The notes beneath the pieces were generated by a model that was given only the letters and a program-made list of their open reading frames with translations, did not search any database and was not told the DNA's origin. A DNA stretch of 64,000 nucleotides from JAEUIX01 sp964611125 (GTDB lineage Bacteria; Planctomycetota; Phycisphaerae; Phycisphaerales; UBA1924), in assembly GCA_964611125.1 (NCBI GenBank), contig CAZSZO010000009.1, positions 1 through 64,000 of the forward strand, given 5' to 3'. Both the position numbers and the translations under genes were made by a program. Positions 27,248-37,600 of this stretch are shown piece by piece (the first letter of the stretch is position 1; the number at the start of each line of letters is the position of its first letter).

Positions 27248-28585
27248 TCACACCGAGACGTCGCGGGCGACGAGCTCGTGATTGACCAGATCGGCGGCGT
27301 TTTCACGCTCGCGAATGATCTGGACGCGGGCCCCGTCGACCAGCACCTCGCACGGGAGGGGATGGGAGTTGTAGCGGCTGGCCATGGCCATGCCATAGGC
27401 CCCGGCTGAGAACACCGCGATCAGGTCGCCCCGCGCGACGGGGGGAATCGGCCGGTCCTGAGCCAGGAAATCGCCGCTCTCGCACACGGGGCCGACGACG
27501 TCGCAGGCCTCGAGCCCCGGGAGGTCGAGAGCGTCGGTGCGGCGGGTGGGCTCATGCTGGGGCGACACGCCGGTGGGCCAGATGAAGTGGAATGAGCCGT
27601 AGAGCGCGGGCCGGATGAGCGTGTTCATGCCGGCGTCGCAGACGATGAACTTCTTCTTGCCGCTGTTCTTGACGTACAGGACGCGCGTGAGCAGCACGCC
27701 GCCGTTGGCGGCGATGGTCCGTCCGGGCTCCAGCACGATCTTGAGGCCCGCCTTCACGCGATCAACCAGCAGCGGCGTGATGGCGTTGGCGAAGTCCGAT
27801 GCGGGGGGCGCGGCGCCGGTGCGGTAGTCGGCGCCGAAGCCGCCGCCGAGGTCCAGCACGTCGATGGCGACTCCCTTGGCCGAGAGATCCTCGATGAGGG
27901 CGAGCACGCGGCGCACGGCCTCGACATAGGGACCCGTCTCAGTGATCGAAGAGCCGATGTGCATGTGCACGCCGGCCAGACGGAGGTGCTTCTCGCGTCC
28001 GAACTTCTCAAACAGGACGCGGGCGTGCTCGAGATCGACGCCGAACTTGGTCTCCTTGTGGCCGGTCGAGATATAGGCGTGGCCGCCGGCCTGGACATCG
28101 GGGTTGACGCGCAGGGCGGCGCGGGCCTGCACGCCCATGGCGCGGGCCGCGGAGGCGATGACCTCGAACTCGCCCTCGGATTCGATGTTGAAGAGCCCGA
28201 TGGGCTGGTCGCTGCCCGGCAGTGAGGAGCCGCCCCGGCCCAGAGCGTCGCGGATCTCCTCGTCGGTCTTGCCGACGCCGGCGAAGGCGATCCGCTCGGG
28301 CGGGACGCCGGCGAGGCGGGCCCGGTGCAACTCACCGCCGGAGACGACATCCATCCCGCTGCCGCGCCTGGCCAGGGCCCGCAGCACGTGGATGTTGGAA
28401 CAGCACTTCACGCTGAAACAGATCAGCGGGTTAAGCGGCGCGAAAGCCTTGGCCAGACGCTCGTAGTGCAGGTCGAGGGTCGCCCGCGAGTAGACATAGG
28501 CCGGGGTGCCCACCTCCGCGGCGATGTCGGCGGCCTTGACCTGGTCGCAGTAGAGCTCGCCATCGCGGTATTCGAAGTGGTCCAT
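27248..28585 (-). CDS. lysA: Diaminopimelate decarboxylase
   Basis: A protein of 445 residues, PLP-dependent fold III. Schiff-base Lys60 (CFSVKCCSN), HIGSSI PLP-phosphate region near 209-214, glycine loop GGGFG (248-), EPGRT (286-290), and the partner-subunit active-site Cys368-Glu369 (GPVCESGD), all as in LysA. It makes lysine from meso-diaminopimelate. A TACGCT lies exactly 6 nt before the ATG with no SD. Tail-to-tail with the aldo/keto reductase. Confidence 0.96.
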   Translation of the reverse strand: MDHFEYRDGELYCDQVKAADIAAEVGTPAYVYSRATLDLHYERLAKAFAPLNPLICFSVKCCSNIHVLRALARRGSGMDVVSGGELHRARLAGVPPERIAFAGVGKTDEEIRDALGRGGSSLPGSDQPIGLFNIESEGEFEVIASAARAMGVQARAALRVNPDVQAGGHAYISTGHKETKFGVDLEHARVLFEKFGREKHLRLAGVHMHIGSSITETGPYVEAVRRVLALIEDLSAKGVAIDVLDLGGGFGADYRTGAAPPASDFANAITPLLVDRVKAGLKIVLEPGRTIAANGGVLLTRVLYVKNSGKKKFIVCDAGMNTLIRPALYGSFHFIWPTGVSPQHEPTRRTDALDLPGLEACDVVGPVCESGDFLAQDRPIPPVARGDLIAVFSAGAYGMAMASRYNSHPLPCEVLVDGARVQIIRERENAADLVNHELVARDVSV

Positions 28586-28591
28586 GCCGGA

Positions 28592-28597
28592 AGCGTA
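28592..28597 (-). promoter_or_regulatory. Candidate leaderless -10 (TACGCT) of lysA
   Basis: On the minus strand TACGCT ends 6 nt before the lysA ATG at 28585. No SD is present. Confidence 0.55.
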
Positions 28598-28643
28598 CCC
28601 GAACCGGCGAGCGAGCGCACGACGGCAGGCGTGGCCGGCCCGA

Positions 28644-30800
28644 TCACGCCGCGGCGACCGGCGGCGCCGCAGCGCCGCCCGATCTGCCCGACCCGCCCGA
28701 GCCGCTCAACCCGCCCGAGCCGCTGGGGCCGATGGGCCCGCTGGGCGGCCGGTCGATGGCCGGGTCGGCTGCGGGGTCGGCGTAGTCCCTGCCCGCGTGC
28801 AGCTGCACCTGGAGCATCTCGAAGTACCGGCCCTGACGGGCGACGAGCTGGTCGTGCGTGCCCGACTCGGCGATGCGGCCGTGCTCGAGGACCACGATGC
28901 GATCGGCGTTGCGGACGGTGCCCAGGCGGTGGGCGATGACAAAGCACGTGCGGCCCCGCATCAGCACGCCCAGGGAGCGCTGAATGAGGGCTTCGCTCTC
29001 GGAATCGAGGTTGCTGGTGGCCTCGTCGAGGATGAGGATGCGCGGGTCGGCCAGCAGGGCCCGGGCGATGGCGATGCGCTGCTTCTGGCCGCCGGAGAGC
29101 CGCACGCCGCGCTCGCCGATGACGGTGTCGTAGCCCTGGTCGAGGCGGTCGATGAACTCCTCGGCGTTGGCGCTGCGGGCGGCGGCGCGGATGGCCTCAG
29201 GCCCCGCGTAGCGCCGGGCGTAGCCGATGTTCTCACCGATCGTGCCGTCGAAGAGGAACACCTCCTGCTCGACGATGCCCAGGAGTGAGCGGTAGAGCGC
29301 GATATCAATGCTGCGCAGGTCGACCCCGTCGAGCAGGATCCGGCCCGCAGTGGGGTCGAAGAACCGGGCGACGAGATTGCAAAGCGTGGTTTTGCCCGAG
29401 CCCGACGCCCCGACCAGGGCGATGGTCTCACCCGCGCGCACGTCGAGGGTGATCTCGTGCAGCACCCGCCGGTCTCCACCGGCGCCGCCCGCGGCCTGGC
29501 GCGCCTGGCCGGGGTAGGCGAAGCTGACGTTGTCAATGGTGAGCGCGCCGCGGGCCATCGCGGGGTTGAATGGCGCGTGGGCGGTCTGGGGGCCGCCAGC
29601 GGCGCCGGCGGCGGTGAGGGCAGCGCTGAACTCGGTGGGCTCTTCCAGCACGTCGAGGCATCGGTCGAAGCCCGCGAGGCTGTTCTGCAGCCCCGCGGCG
29701 GTGCTCACCAGCACCTCCAGCGGCCCCAGCAGCATGAGCAGGTAGGCGGTGAACGCCGCGACATCGCCGATGGTCAGCCGCCCGCCGATGACCTGCGAGC
29801 CGCCGTAGACCAGCACCACGGCGGAGGCGCCCGGGATGATCACGGTCCACAAGCCCTCGATGATCCGCGACCACCACCAGGCGAGCATCTCCTGGCGGGC
29901 CATGAGGTTGTTCCCGCGGGCGAAGCGCCCGGCCTCGCCCCGCCTGCGGCCGAACGCCCGCACCACGCGGATGCCGGAGAAGGTCTCCGTCGCGTGGGCG
30001 TCGGTGGTGGTGCGGGTCGCCTTGGTGGCCCGGAAGACGGGGCGGATGCGGTTGATCCACGTGCGGTGGCTGAGCCAGACGACGGGGACCGCCGCGAGGC
30101 CGCCGACCAGCATCCGCCAGTCGATCAGGGCCATCGCGACCAGGCCGCCGGCGAACGTGAGGACCGCCCGCCAGGGGTTGTAGATGACCGAGAAGAGCAT
30201 CTCGCCGACGACGCCGGCGTCATCGCGCACGATGCTGGCGACGCCGCCGCTCTTGAGAGCGTGCAGACGGTGGAGCGGGAGCTGCGAGAGATGGTCGAAG
30301 ACGCGCTGCCGCATCTCGATCTGCGTGAGCTTGGTCAGGCGGGTCATGTGGTACCGGCCCACCATGCCCACCAAGACGCTCACCACCGACACGCCGACCA
30401 TGATCGCCCCCAGCAGCCACAGCAGGGCGATGCGGTCGGTCGGCAGGCCCAGCCAGGGCGGGATCCCCGTCGGGCCGGGCGTATCGAGGATGATGTAGTC
30501 GAACGCGATCTTGGTCGACAGGGGCATGAACAGCCCAAGCACCGTGGTGAGCGTGAGGGTCGCCAGCGCGATGGCGAGCTTGGCCGCGTGACCGCGCAGC
30601 ACCCGCCGGAACTCAGCGGCAAGCTCGACAACGCCGCGCCCGGCCTTGCGCTTGCTCCCCGGGGGCGGCTCCTGCGTCCAGTCCTGGGGGCCGGGCCGGG
30701 CGGGGCTCGCCTTGCCGTCGGGCGCGGTGGCCGCGCGGCTCTGCTGGGTGCGGAGGTACTCTCGGTAACGCTGACGGCTGGAGGTAGGGGGACCCGACAC
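28644..30800 (-). CDS. MsbA-like ABC exporter (fused TMD-NBD)
   Basis: A protein of 718 residues. A charged, Pro-rich N-terminal extension (1-60), six TMs (about 75-370) and an ABC ATPase with Walker A GASGSGKTT (about 459-467), signature LSGGQKQ (about 565), Walker B ILILDEATSNLDSE and a H-loop AHRLGTV. Typical of type I half-transporters that dimerise to export lipids or peptides. The C-terminal ~35 residues are Gly/Ser/Pro low complexity, encoded by imperfect short repeats. The start is GTG 30800, with TAACAT 5 nt upstream and no SD. Confidence 0.94.
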   Translation of the reverse strand: MSGPPTSSRQRYREYLRTQQSRAATAPDGKASPARPGPQDWTQEPPPGSKRKAGRGVVELAAEFRRVLRGHAAKLAIALATLTLTTVLGLFMPLSTKIAFDYIILDTPGPTGIPPWLGLPTDRIALLWLLGAIMVGVSVVSVLVGMVGRYHMTRLTKLTQIEMRQRVFDHLSQLPLHRLHALKSGGVASIVRDDAGVVGEMLFSVIYNPWRAVLTFAGGLVAMALIDWRMLVGGLAAVPVVWLSHRTWINRIRPVFRATKATRTTTDAHATETFSGIRVVRAFGRRRGEAGRFARGNNLMARQEMLAWWWSRIIEGLWTVIIPGASAVVLVYGGSQVIGGRLTIGDVAAFTAYLLMLLGPLEVLVSTAAGLQNSLAGFDRCLDVLEEPTEFSAALTAAGAAGGPQTAHAPFNPAMARGALTIDNVSFAYPGQARQAAGGAGGDRRVLHEITLDVRAGETIALVGASGSGKTTLCNLVARFFDPTAGRILLDGVDLRSIDIALYRSLLGIVEQEVFLFDGTIGENIGYARRYAGPEAIRAAARSANAEEFIDRLDQGYDTVIGERGVRLSGGQKQRIAIARALLADPRILILDEATSNLDSESEALIQRSLGVLMRGRTCFVIAHRLGTVRNADRIVVLEHGRIAESGTHDQLVARQGRYFEMLQVQLHAGRDYADPAADPAIDRPPSGPIGPSGSGGLSGSGGSGRSGGAAAPPVAAA

Positions 30801-30805
30801 GAGGC

Positions 30806-30811
30806 ATGTTA
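30806..30811 (-). promoter_or_regulatory. Candidate leaderless -10 (TAACAT)
   Basis: On the minus strand TAACAT ends 5 nt before the GTG start of the ABC exporter. It is the only one of the eight that does not end in CT. Confidence 0.42.
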
Positions 30812-30842
30812 GCCGGAGCGAATGGCCGCCTGCGGGAAGCCG

Positions 30843-31406
30843 TCAGGTCCCCGGCTGGTCGGCGGGGGCCTCGGCCGGGTCGTTCATCAGCATCAGGTAG
30901 TCCTGAGCCTTGCTGATGACGCCCATGTACTCAAGGCCCGTGATGGCGAGGTTCTCGGTGCTGGGGTCGCCCATGAGGCGCATGTAGACGAGCTCACGCG
31001 TGGCGTAGCGGGGCGTGGGGCCCAGGAGCTGAAGGAGGACGCCTCCCTTGATCTTGCAGATGACCACGATGGCCTGGGCGAGTGTGCCGCGCTGCATGGC
31101 GAGATTGCCCGCCTCGTTGAAGTCGGCGCTGACCCAGCCGCGCTGCTTGGCGAGCTCGACCCGCTTGAGGTAGCCGCCGGTGGAGTCGTCGCCATCGGCG
31201 AGCAGGATGAGGCCGTGCAGGCCCTCGTCATTGCAGACAGCCGAGCGCCCGGGGAGCGAGTGCCAGAACTCCAGCTCCTTGTCGGTGTTCTGCGGGGGGT
31301 AGTTGGTGTCGATGGTGGCGGGGATATACGTGCGGGCGCAGCCGGCTGAGAGGGCGGCGAGCCCGGCGGCGGCGACGGTCGCGATGGCGAGCTTGACGGT
31401 GTTCAT
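30843..31406 (-). CDS. Predicted lipoprotein, unknown
   Basis: A protein of 187 residues with a lipoprotein signal (lipobox LSAGC, Cys23). The mature part is mixed alpha/beta with several Cys and no recognised domain. It starts 36 bp after the porin stop, in the same direction, so probably in its operon. A partner or accessory role for the outer-membrane porin is inference. No clear SD. Confidence 0.78.
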   Translation of the reverse strand: MNTVKLAIATVAAAGLAALSAGCARTYIPATIDTNYPPQNTDKELEFWHSLPGRSAVCNDEGLHGLILLADGDDSTGGYLKRVELAKQRGWVSADFNEAGNLAMQRGTLAQAIVVICKIKGGVLLQLLGPTPRYATRELVYMRLMGDPSTENLAITGLEYMGVISKAQDYLMLMNDPAEAPADQPGT

Positions 31407-31442
31407 GAGGAGACCCGGTGGGAGGAGCGGAGGCGGATCAGG

Positions 31443-32927
31443 TCAGAACGAGAGCGTGACGCCCATCAGGACGAAGTGGCGGGTGTCCTTGGGGCCCTCG
31501 ATGGCCGTGCCCGGGAAGTAGGCGCCATAGCGGAGATTGAGGGCGAGGTCGCTGGTGATGCGCCAGTTGGAATAGAGATCGACCTCGGTGCCGAGGAACA
31601 TGTCGTTGCTGGTGGTCTCGTCGAACCCGCCCCGGGCGTAGAACTTGTTGAACACCAGGAAGTCGGCCCCGATCTGCAGCTGGTCGAAGATCTCGTTGCC
31701 CTTGAACGGGAAGGTGCTGGCGCCGGCCCGGAGCGTCCACAGATTGGAGAACGACGGGGAGAACGCCAGGCCGGTGTTGGCGAAGCCCAGGCTGTTGAAG
31801 CCGTTGTCGGTGGTGCCGCCCAGGTTGCCGTTGACGGTGTCGGTCGAGCTCAGGCGGTCCTTGTCGCCGGTGGCCAGCAGGGCCTCGAACTGGGCCCGCG
31901 ACTGGTTCATGTCGCGGAACAGGTAGCTCAGCTGAACCCGACCGGCGTAGGCCTCGATGCTGTCGAACTGCTGGGCGCTGCGGACCGGGTCGGAGGTGTT
32001 TTCGCCGTACTCGCCGATCACCTCGCCCAGATAGACCATATCGGCCCCGAGGGAACCCTCGGTGCCGAAGCCGACGTACGTCGCGTTGTAGTCGAAATTG
32101 ACATTCGTGACGCCCGCGAGCGTGGTGCGGGGGATGTCGTCGGTGTTGTAGTCGCTCGAATGCAGCACGCTGACGTAGTACCGCCGGCCCATGGGGGTGG
32201 TGTACTGGAGCTTGCCGCCGAAATAGCCTCGCCGCGTCTTGCTGTTGAACTCAAACCGGCTGGCGTCGAAGTCGACGGTGCGGTCAGGCGTGACGCCGAC
32301 GAGCCCCTCGAGCTCGAAGCTCGGGCTGAACGTGATCGTCGGCCGGATCGAGAGCAGCGTTTCGGACAAGGCCAGGCCGGCGCCCCAGTCGACGAACTGC
32401 CGCCCGACGCGCAAGTTGAAGTTCCAATCGACGCTCCGCCCCTCGTACGCGGCCAGGTGCCGCTTGAGGTCGAACTCATAGGTGTAGCGGTCGAGGAACG
32501 GCTCCTTCCAGCGGTCGCCCTCGCCATCAAAGGAGTCGCCCGGGCTGAAATCCTGGTAGGGGAAGCGGAGGCGGACGAAGGCGGTGTGCACGCCATCAAT
32601 GCTGGCGCGGGCGTAGAGCGTGGTCTCCGTCTGGGCCAGGCGGCGACTGTTGTTGGTCGAGTCGTCAAGCCACAGGCCCGTAAAGCTGACGAAACCGCCG
32701 TACTCCAGCACCGTCCGCTCGGTGAGCGACAGATTGGAATCGACCTTCAGCCGCCAGTCCTCCTGATCCGAGGTGCGGAGTTGGCGCTCGAGGCGGCGCT
32801 GGTCGTCCTGGGCGCGCAATTCCTGCGCGGTGAACGCCGCGCAGGCCAGTCCACATGCCGCGATGAGCGTGCGGAATCCTGATGGCGGCCCGGACCGGGA
32901 TTGGTGATTCTTTGGAGTTCGACCCAT
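31443..32927 (-). CDS. Alginate-export-like outer membrane beta-barrel porin
   Basis: A protein of 494 residues with a signal peptide (ends near ELRAQ), many alternating amphipathic beta strands rich in Tyr/Phe, and a C-terminal strand ending in Phe (VLMGVTLSF), hallmarks of an outer-membrane barrel. Segments such as NLRVGRQFVDWGAGLALSET resemble the alginate export (AlgE) porin family, suggesting 16-18 strands. ATG 32927 is preferred (AGAGGG about 10 nt upstream); a GTG at 32981 would add an Arg-rich non-signal extension. It shows that the organism has a diderm envelope. Confidence 0.82.
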   Translation of the reverse strand: MGRTPKNHQSRSGPPSGFRTLIAACGLACAAFTAQELRAQDDQRRLERQLRTSDQEDWRLKVDSNLSLTERTVLEYGGFVSFTGLWLDDSTNNSRRLAQTETTLYARASIDGVHTAFVRLRFPYQDFSPGDSFDGEGDRWKEPFLDRYTYEFDLKRHLAAYEGRSVDWNFNLRVGRQFVDWGAGLALSETLLSIRPTITFSPSFELEGLVGVTPDRTVDFDASRFEFNSKTRRGYFGGKLQYTTPMGRRYYVSVLHSSDYNTDDIPRTTLAGVTNVNFDYNATYVGFGTEGSLGADMVYLGEVIGEYGENTSDPVRSAQQFDSIEAYAGRVQLSYLFRDMNQSRAQFEALLATGDKDRLSSTDTVNGNLGGTTDNGFNSLGFANTGLAFSPSFSNLWTLRAGASTFPFKGNEIFDQLQIGADFLVFNKFYARGGFDETTSNDMFLGTEVDLYSNWRITSDLALNLRYGAYFPGTAIEGPKDTRHFVLMGVTLSF

Positions 32928-33139
32928 TGCGGCTTGCCCTCTGACCAGAGATATCGGCCGTCGCACCCTGCGCGTCCACACGGTCCGGCAGCAATCTCCC
33001 CACCTTTCGCGGCAGGACCACGAGTGTACAGGGTTTCAATCGGGTTGGGTGGATGGACCCGGCCGGGTCATGTGGATCATTCACGGCCCGGGGCGGGCCT
33101 CCGCCCCGATCACGGCCAACTGCCCGCTCACCCCCCCGC

Positions 33140-34333
33140 TCACGGGATCGGGCCCGCTTGTCGCCGCGCGGCGTGCTCCTCGTGCACGAGATTCACCGCC
33201 CGGGCGATCGCCAACTCAACATCCGGGCAGATGTTGTCGGGGTTGAGCAGCTCGGACACCCCGGCGTCGCGCAGCAGCGGGAACTGGTCGGGCCCGATGC
33301 CCGCCAGGATCAGCCGCCGGCCCTGCTGGTGGAGCCGGTTGAGGACCGCTCGCAGCTCCAGGGCGGCGTTGGCATCGAGCCCCGCCGAGGCGTGGAGGTC
33401 GAGAACCGCGACGCTGACGTCGGGGGGCAGGGCGTCGGCCCAAAGGACGAAGTTGGGGAGGCGGTGGGCCTCGCCTTCGCGGTGTTTCTCGCGCCGCAGG
33501 TGATAGACGCTGAGCTTGCCGCGCAGCTCCGGCGTGCTGAACAACTCCGACTCGCGGACCAGGTCGGAGATCGCCACCTCGGCGATGGGCCGGGTGGTGT
33601 CCTGGTAGATCACCCACAGCAGGAAGAGCACCGGCGGGAACATGGCGAAGCGTGGGGCGAGCACGTACACCCAGGCCCCCAGCCCGGCGCCGAAGCCAAA
33701 CAGGGCCACCACGCTCGCGAGCAGGGCCAGGCGACGGGCGAGGGGGTCCTTGAGCGTCAAAGTCAGGATCTCACGCGCGGACGCCTGACCGAGCTGGGCC
33801 CGCTGATCAGCGGTCCGGAGCACGTATTGGGCGCCTTCGAGCCCCAGATCGGTCAGCACGCCGGTCATGTGGGTGGTGCGGATGACCCCGTTCGAGATGC
33901 GCGTGATCGTCGCATTCTGGATGCCCATCGCCATCGACGCGCTGGCGGCCATGAGCAGCTCAGCGAGGTCGAAGCCCTGCCCGGCCTGGGTGCGGAACTC
34001 AACCCCCAGCGCAAAGACCGCCAGCAGCATGGCCTCGAGCACCATGGGGAGGACGTAGATTGACTCCCAGCGCTGGCGCCGGCCCAGTTCAGTGGCGAAC
34101 CCGGCGATCGCGGCGCCGACCAGAAAGGTCAGCAGCAGCATCCCGGCGAACGCCGCCAGCCCCCAGGAGCCCTCGGCGATGTCTCGCCCGAAATTGGAGA
34201 CCGTGCCCGACACGTGCGAGGTCGCGGTGGCGCAGGTGAGGATCGTGATGATGTTCGTGTAGCCGGCCACCCAGGCGAGGGTGACGACCAGGCGGGCCTG
34301 CTGGGCAAAGGAATGAGCCTGCGCGACAAACAT
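33140..34333 (-). CDS. DUF1275 (YoaK) membrane protein with C-terminal STAS-like domain
   Basis: A protein of 397 residues. The N-terminal half matches DUF1275: AGYTNIITIL in TM1, SGTVSNFGRDIAEG, and GIQNATITRISNGVIRTTHMTGVLTDLG. A TM pair near 230-270 is followed by a STAS-like fold (about 275-385, VSVAVLDLHASAGLDANAALELRAVL). STAS tails occur on sulfate permeases and anti-anti-sigma factors; its fusion to DUF1275 suggests nucleotide- or partner-controlled transport (inference). ATG 34333 (AAGG 6 nt upstream) begins just before the family's first TM; starts further up (34420 ATG, 34477 TTG) add an Arg-rich stretch. Confidence 0.8.
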   Translation of the reverse strand: MFVAQAHSFAQQARLVVTLAWVAGYTNIITILTCATATSHVSGTVSNFGRDIAEGSWGLAAFAGMLLLTFLVGAAIAGFATELGRRQRWESIYVLPMVLEAMLLAVFALGVEFRTQAGQGFDLAELLMAASASMAMGIQNATITRISNGVIRTTHMTGVLTDLGLEGAQYVLRTADQRAQLGQASAREILTLTLKDPLARRLALLASVVALFGFGAGLGAWVYVLAPRFAMFPPVLFLLWVIYQDTTRPIAEVAISDLVRESELFSTPELRGKLSVYHLRREKHREGEAHRLPNFVLWADALPPDVSVAVLDLHASAGLDANAALELRAVLNRLHQQGRRLILAGIGPDQFPLLRDAGVSELLNPDNICPDVELAIARAVNLVHEEHAARRQAGPIP

Positions 34334-34626
34334 GGGTGCCTTGTGGAGGCGCCGAGGTCGGGGAGAGAGTCTCGGTCGGCGCGCGAGCATAGCCCGCGCT
34401 GCAGGGTTGATATCGGCCATCTGACAGGCGCCCAACCGGACTGGATCCCAAAATTCGGGTGATTGCCAAGACCGCAAGCCACAGGTCGGGGCCGGCGCCG
34501 GGCCCGAACCCGCGCAATCGGTGATACGCGCCGCTCGCAGATTTCGGAACTGGGAGTGTCGAGGCCGTCCTCACACCCTCACTCGCGCCTCATCCCCCGG
34601 CCCCCCGCCCACGCAGGAGCACCCAG

Positions 34627-37600
34627 ATGAACGCTTTCCTCCGTCGAGTCGCCCCGGTCGCCTTTGTCGCCCTCGCCGGGTCGAGCCAGACCATGGCCCA
34701 GTGCACTTGGGCCATCCAACCCACACCGCGCAACGTCTGCCCGGGTGAGGCGACCAGCCTGACGGCCGTCGTCCTCTCCAACGGATCCTACCAGTGGTTC
34801 CGCAATGGACTTCAGATTCCCGGGGCGACCAGCCCCACCTACAGCGTCGCCTCGGCGGGCCCAGGCGACAGCGGAACGTACCAGTGCCGCTTCAACCCCG
34901 CCGTAGGCGCGCCGTGCAACAGCGATTCGGCTACGGTGACCGTCGCCGGGCCCCCGGGGATCGTGCAGCAGCCCCAGTCGATGACCCGGGAGATCGGCGA
35001 GTCGGCCGTGTTGTCGGTGGCCTCGGCGGGGGGCATCCTGAACGATTCCTACCAGTGGGAGTTCAACGGGGTGGCCATCCCCGGGGCCAACTCGCCGGGG
35101 TACCTCATCCCGAGCGTGCAGGCCTTCGACGCCGGCTCGTACACCGTCGTGGTCTCGCGCTGCGGCCAACAGACGCGCAGCACCCCGGCGACGGTGAGCG
35201 TGCAGGCCAGCCCCGCCGCTTCGGCCTATGACCGATTGATCAGCACACTGATCTCCACGGAGATCGTCCGCTCCGAGCACCAGCGCAGTCCTCGCCCGCG
35301 AATGATCGCGACCCTCGCCGCGATCGGACGCGTGCTCGAGCGCAACCCGACGATGACCAGCGGGCAACTGCAGGACTTCGTCGCGGCGTACCACCAGCAA
35401 CTTGGGAGCGCGTTCCCCGGCGACCCCGAGCTCAAGTTCTCCTTTAACCTGCAGACCGCCGTGCGATTCGTCGCTCGCGTGACGACCGTCCCCGGCGTCG
35501 ACGCCGACATCGGCGGCGAGGTGTTGGGAGATCTGGGGATCGAGATCCAAGGGGTGAACCGACGGGCCCAGTTGGGGGCGTTCCAGGATGCGACGGTCTT
35601 CCGCCTGGCATCGAGCGACGCGGTGCACGAGACGCTGAAGCGGGTGCTGGGCGGGCGCGACGCCTCAGGGCGCGAGAACCCGCTGGCCCGGACGCAGGCG
35701 CTTTCGTTCCTGCGGTCTCTGGGGATCGAGCCCGAGCCCAGTCGGCTGACGCTCGCGGCCCGCTACCCCGAGGTGCTGGGCGCGCTGGCGGCGATCCCCT
35801 CCAGCCCCGCGGCGTACTTCAGCGAGCAGGCGGCGGGGTTCCCGAGCCTCCGGGCCCGCATCAACGCGGAGTTCGCCGCCATCGGCAGCTTCATTGACGG
35901 CCAGTTCAACCGGCTCAACAGCTACGAGGCCTCGTACGCCACCGTGGCGTCGACCTATCAGGCGGCTCAGAACGCCTCGATCGTCAACGCCGCCCTGGCG
36001 CAGCGGCAGGCGGACCTGCTGACCATCGCGCGGTCGCGCTCGGTGCTCTCGTTCACCACAGGGCTGATGCTGCAGGGGACGCTCGAGGAGCAGCAGCGCG
36101 CCGTGACGCTCAGGCAGTTCGGCAATATCGAGATCCAGTTCGCCTCCACCGCCACCGACACCATCACCGGCTCGCTCTCCGGCGCGGGGTCGATCCTCAC
36201 GGGCGTTGGCGGCATCCTGGGGGCCGAGGGCCCGGCGGGGGTCATCTCCGGCATGGGGCATCTGCTGACGGGCAGCAGCACGCTGGTGAAGACCTTCGCC
36301 CGGGACGACAACGTGCCGCCCAGCCCGTTCCAGCAGGTCTCGGACCAGATCAGCGGTCTGCGGGCCGACGTGCAGCAACTCCGCGGCGAGCTGACCGACC
36401 GGTTCAACCGGGTCGACGCCGCGCTGCTGGCGACCTATGACGCGGTGAACACGGGCTTCACGGCCGTGACGCAATACCTCCAGGGGATCAGCCAGGATGT
36501 CCAGTCCATCCAGCTTCAGATCAGCACGACGCAGTCGAACCTGAACCGGTTCGAGCAGAACCTCTACGGCATCCTCTCGGCGGGGTTCGGCATCGAGTTC
36601 ATCAACGAGATGAACACCTCGCTGGGGTACCGCGATCGACTGGGGCTGGATCTGACGCTCCCCCAGTTCAACGACGCCCGGGCCCGGTTCTTCACCGGCG
36701 CTGCGTCGGTGGCCTCGTCAGACGTGTACGCGTCGCTCCCGGGCAGCCTGGTGTACAACGCCTCGGGGCTCCCGCAACTGGCCAATTACTCGCTGGGATA
36801 CAACCTGAACACCCTGGCGTCGTTCCCGAGCCGGGCGCTCGGACAGCCGGCCCTGGCGAGCGTGGCCCTCCCCGATCCGGTCTTCTGGGCCGTGACGGCC
36901 GACGCGTACGCGCAGCTCGCCCGGGAGAACCCGTGGTACTTCGCCCGGACGGCCATCAACGAGCCCTCGGCGATCCAGAACGTGCGCGCGCCCGGGGCCG
37001 CGGCCCAGAGCGCCATGACGGCCGCGAAGCGGACCGACCTGTTCAACCGCCTCACGTCCGACTACTTCGCACGGGTGAATGCGGTTGATCAGAACATCGC
37101 CTCCGCCAGGACCGACTACCTGACGTCGTTCCAGGGCGTGCCGAGCGTGAACCTGCATGGCGGGCCGGACCAGGCCATCCCCGGTGCGGTCACCACGCCG
37201 CCGAGCGCCACCATGGTGCAGTTCAACGCCCTCTCCGGCGGATTCGGGATCGCGACTCCTCGCGGCGGGACCGTTGACGCCTGGACGGGCCGCCGCGCTG
37301 ACGGCTCGTTCGGCGAGTCGGTCCTGCCGCAGGCGTATCGCAACGCGTCGTACCTGCAGCTCATCGTCCGCGGGATCGGGACGTATCACTTCGCCTACCG
37401 CCAGAGCAGCATCCCCTCAGGATTCGGGACGCAGTGGACCGTCGACCCCCGGGGCGAGACCTACAAGGCGACCGTCGATGTCGAGCTGTGGTGGAACCCG
37501 CTCAGCCAGAACTTCCGCTCGCCCGTCTATGTGCCCGCCGACGGCTACGGGATGCAGCGCGTAGGCATCCGGCGCTTCACCTTCACGCTCAATTCAACCT

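Noticed and set aside
28644..28760. Short G+C repeats at the ABC exporter 3' end as a CRISPR-like array
   Set aside because: Repeats are in-frame Gly/Ser/Pro codons of 9-15 bp with no spacers.
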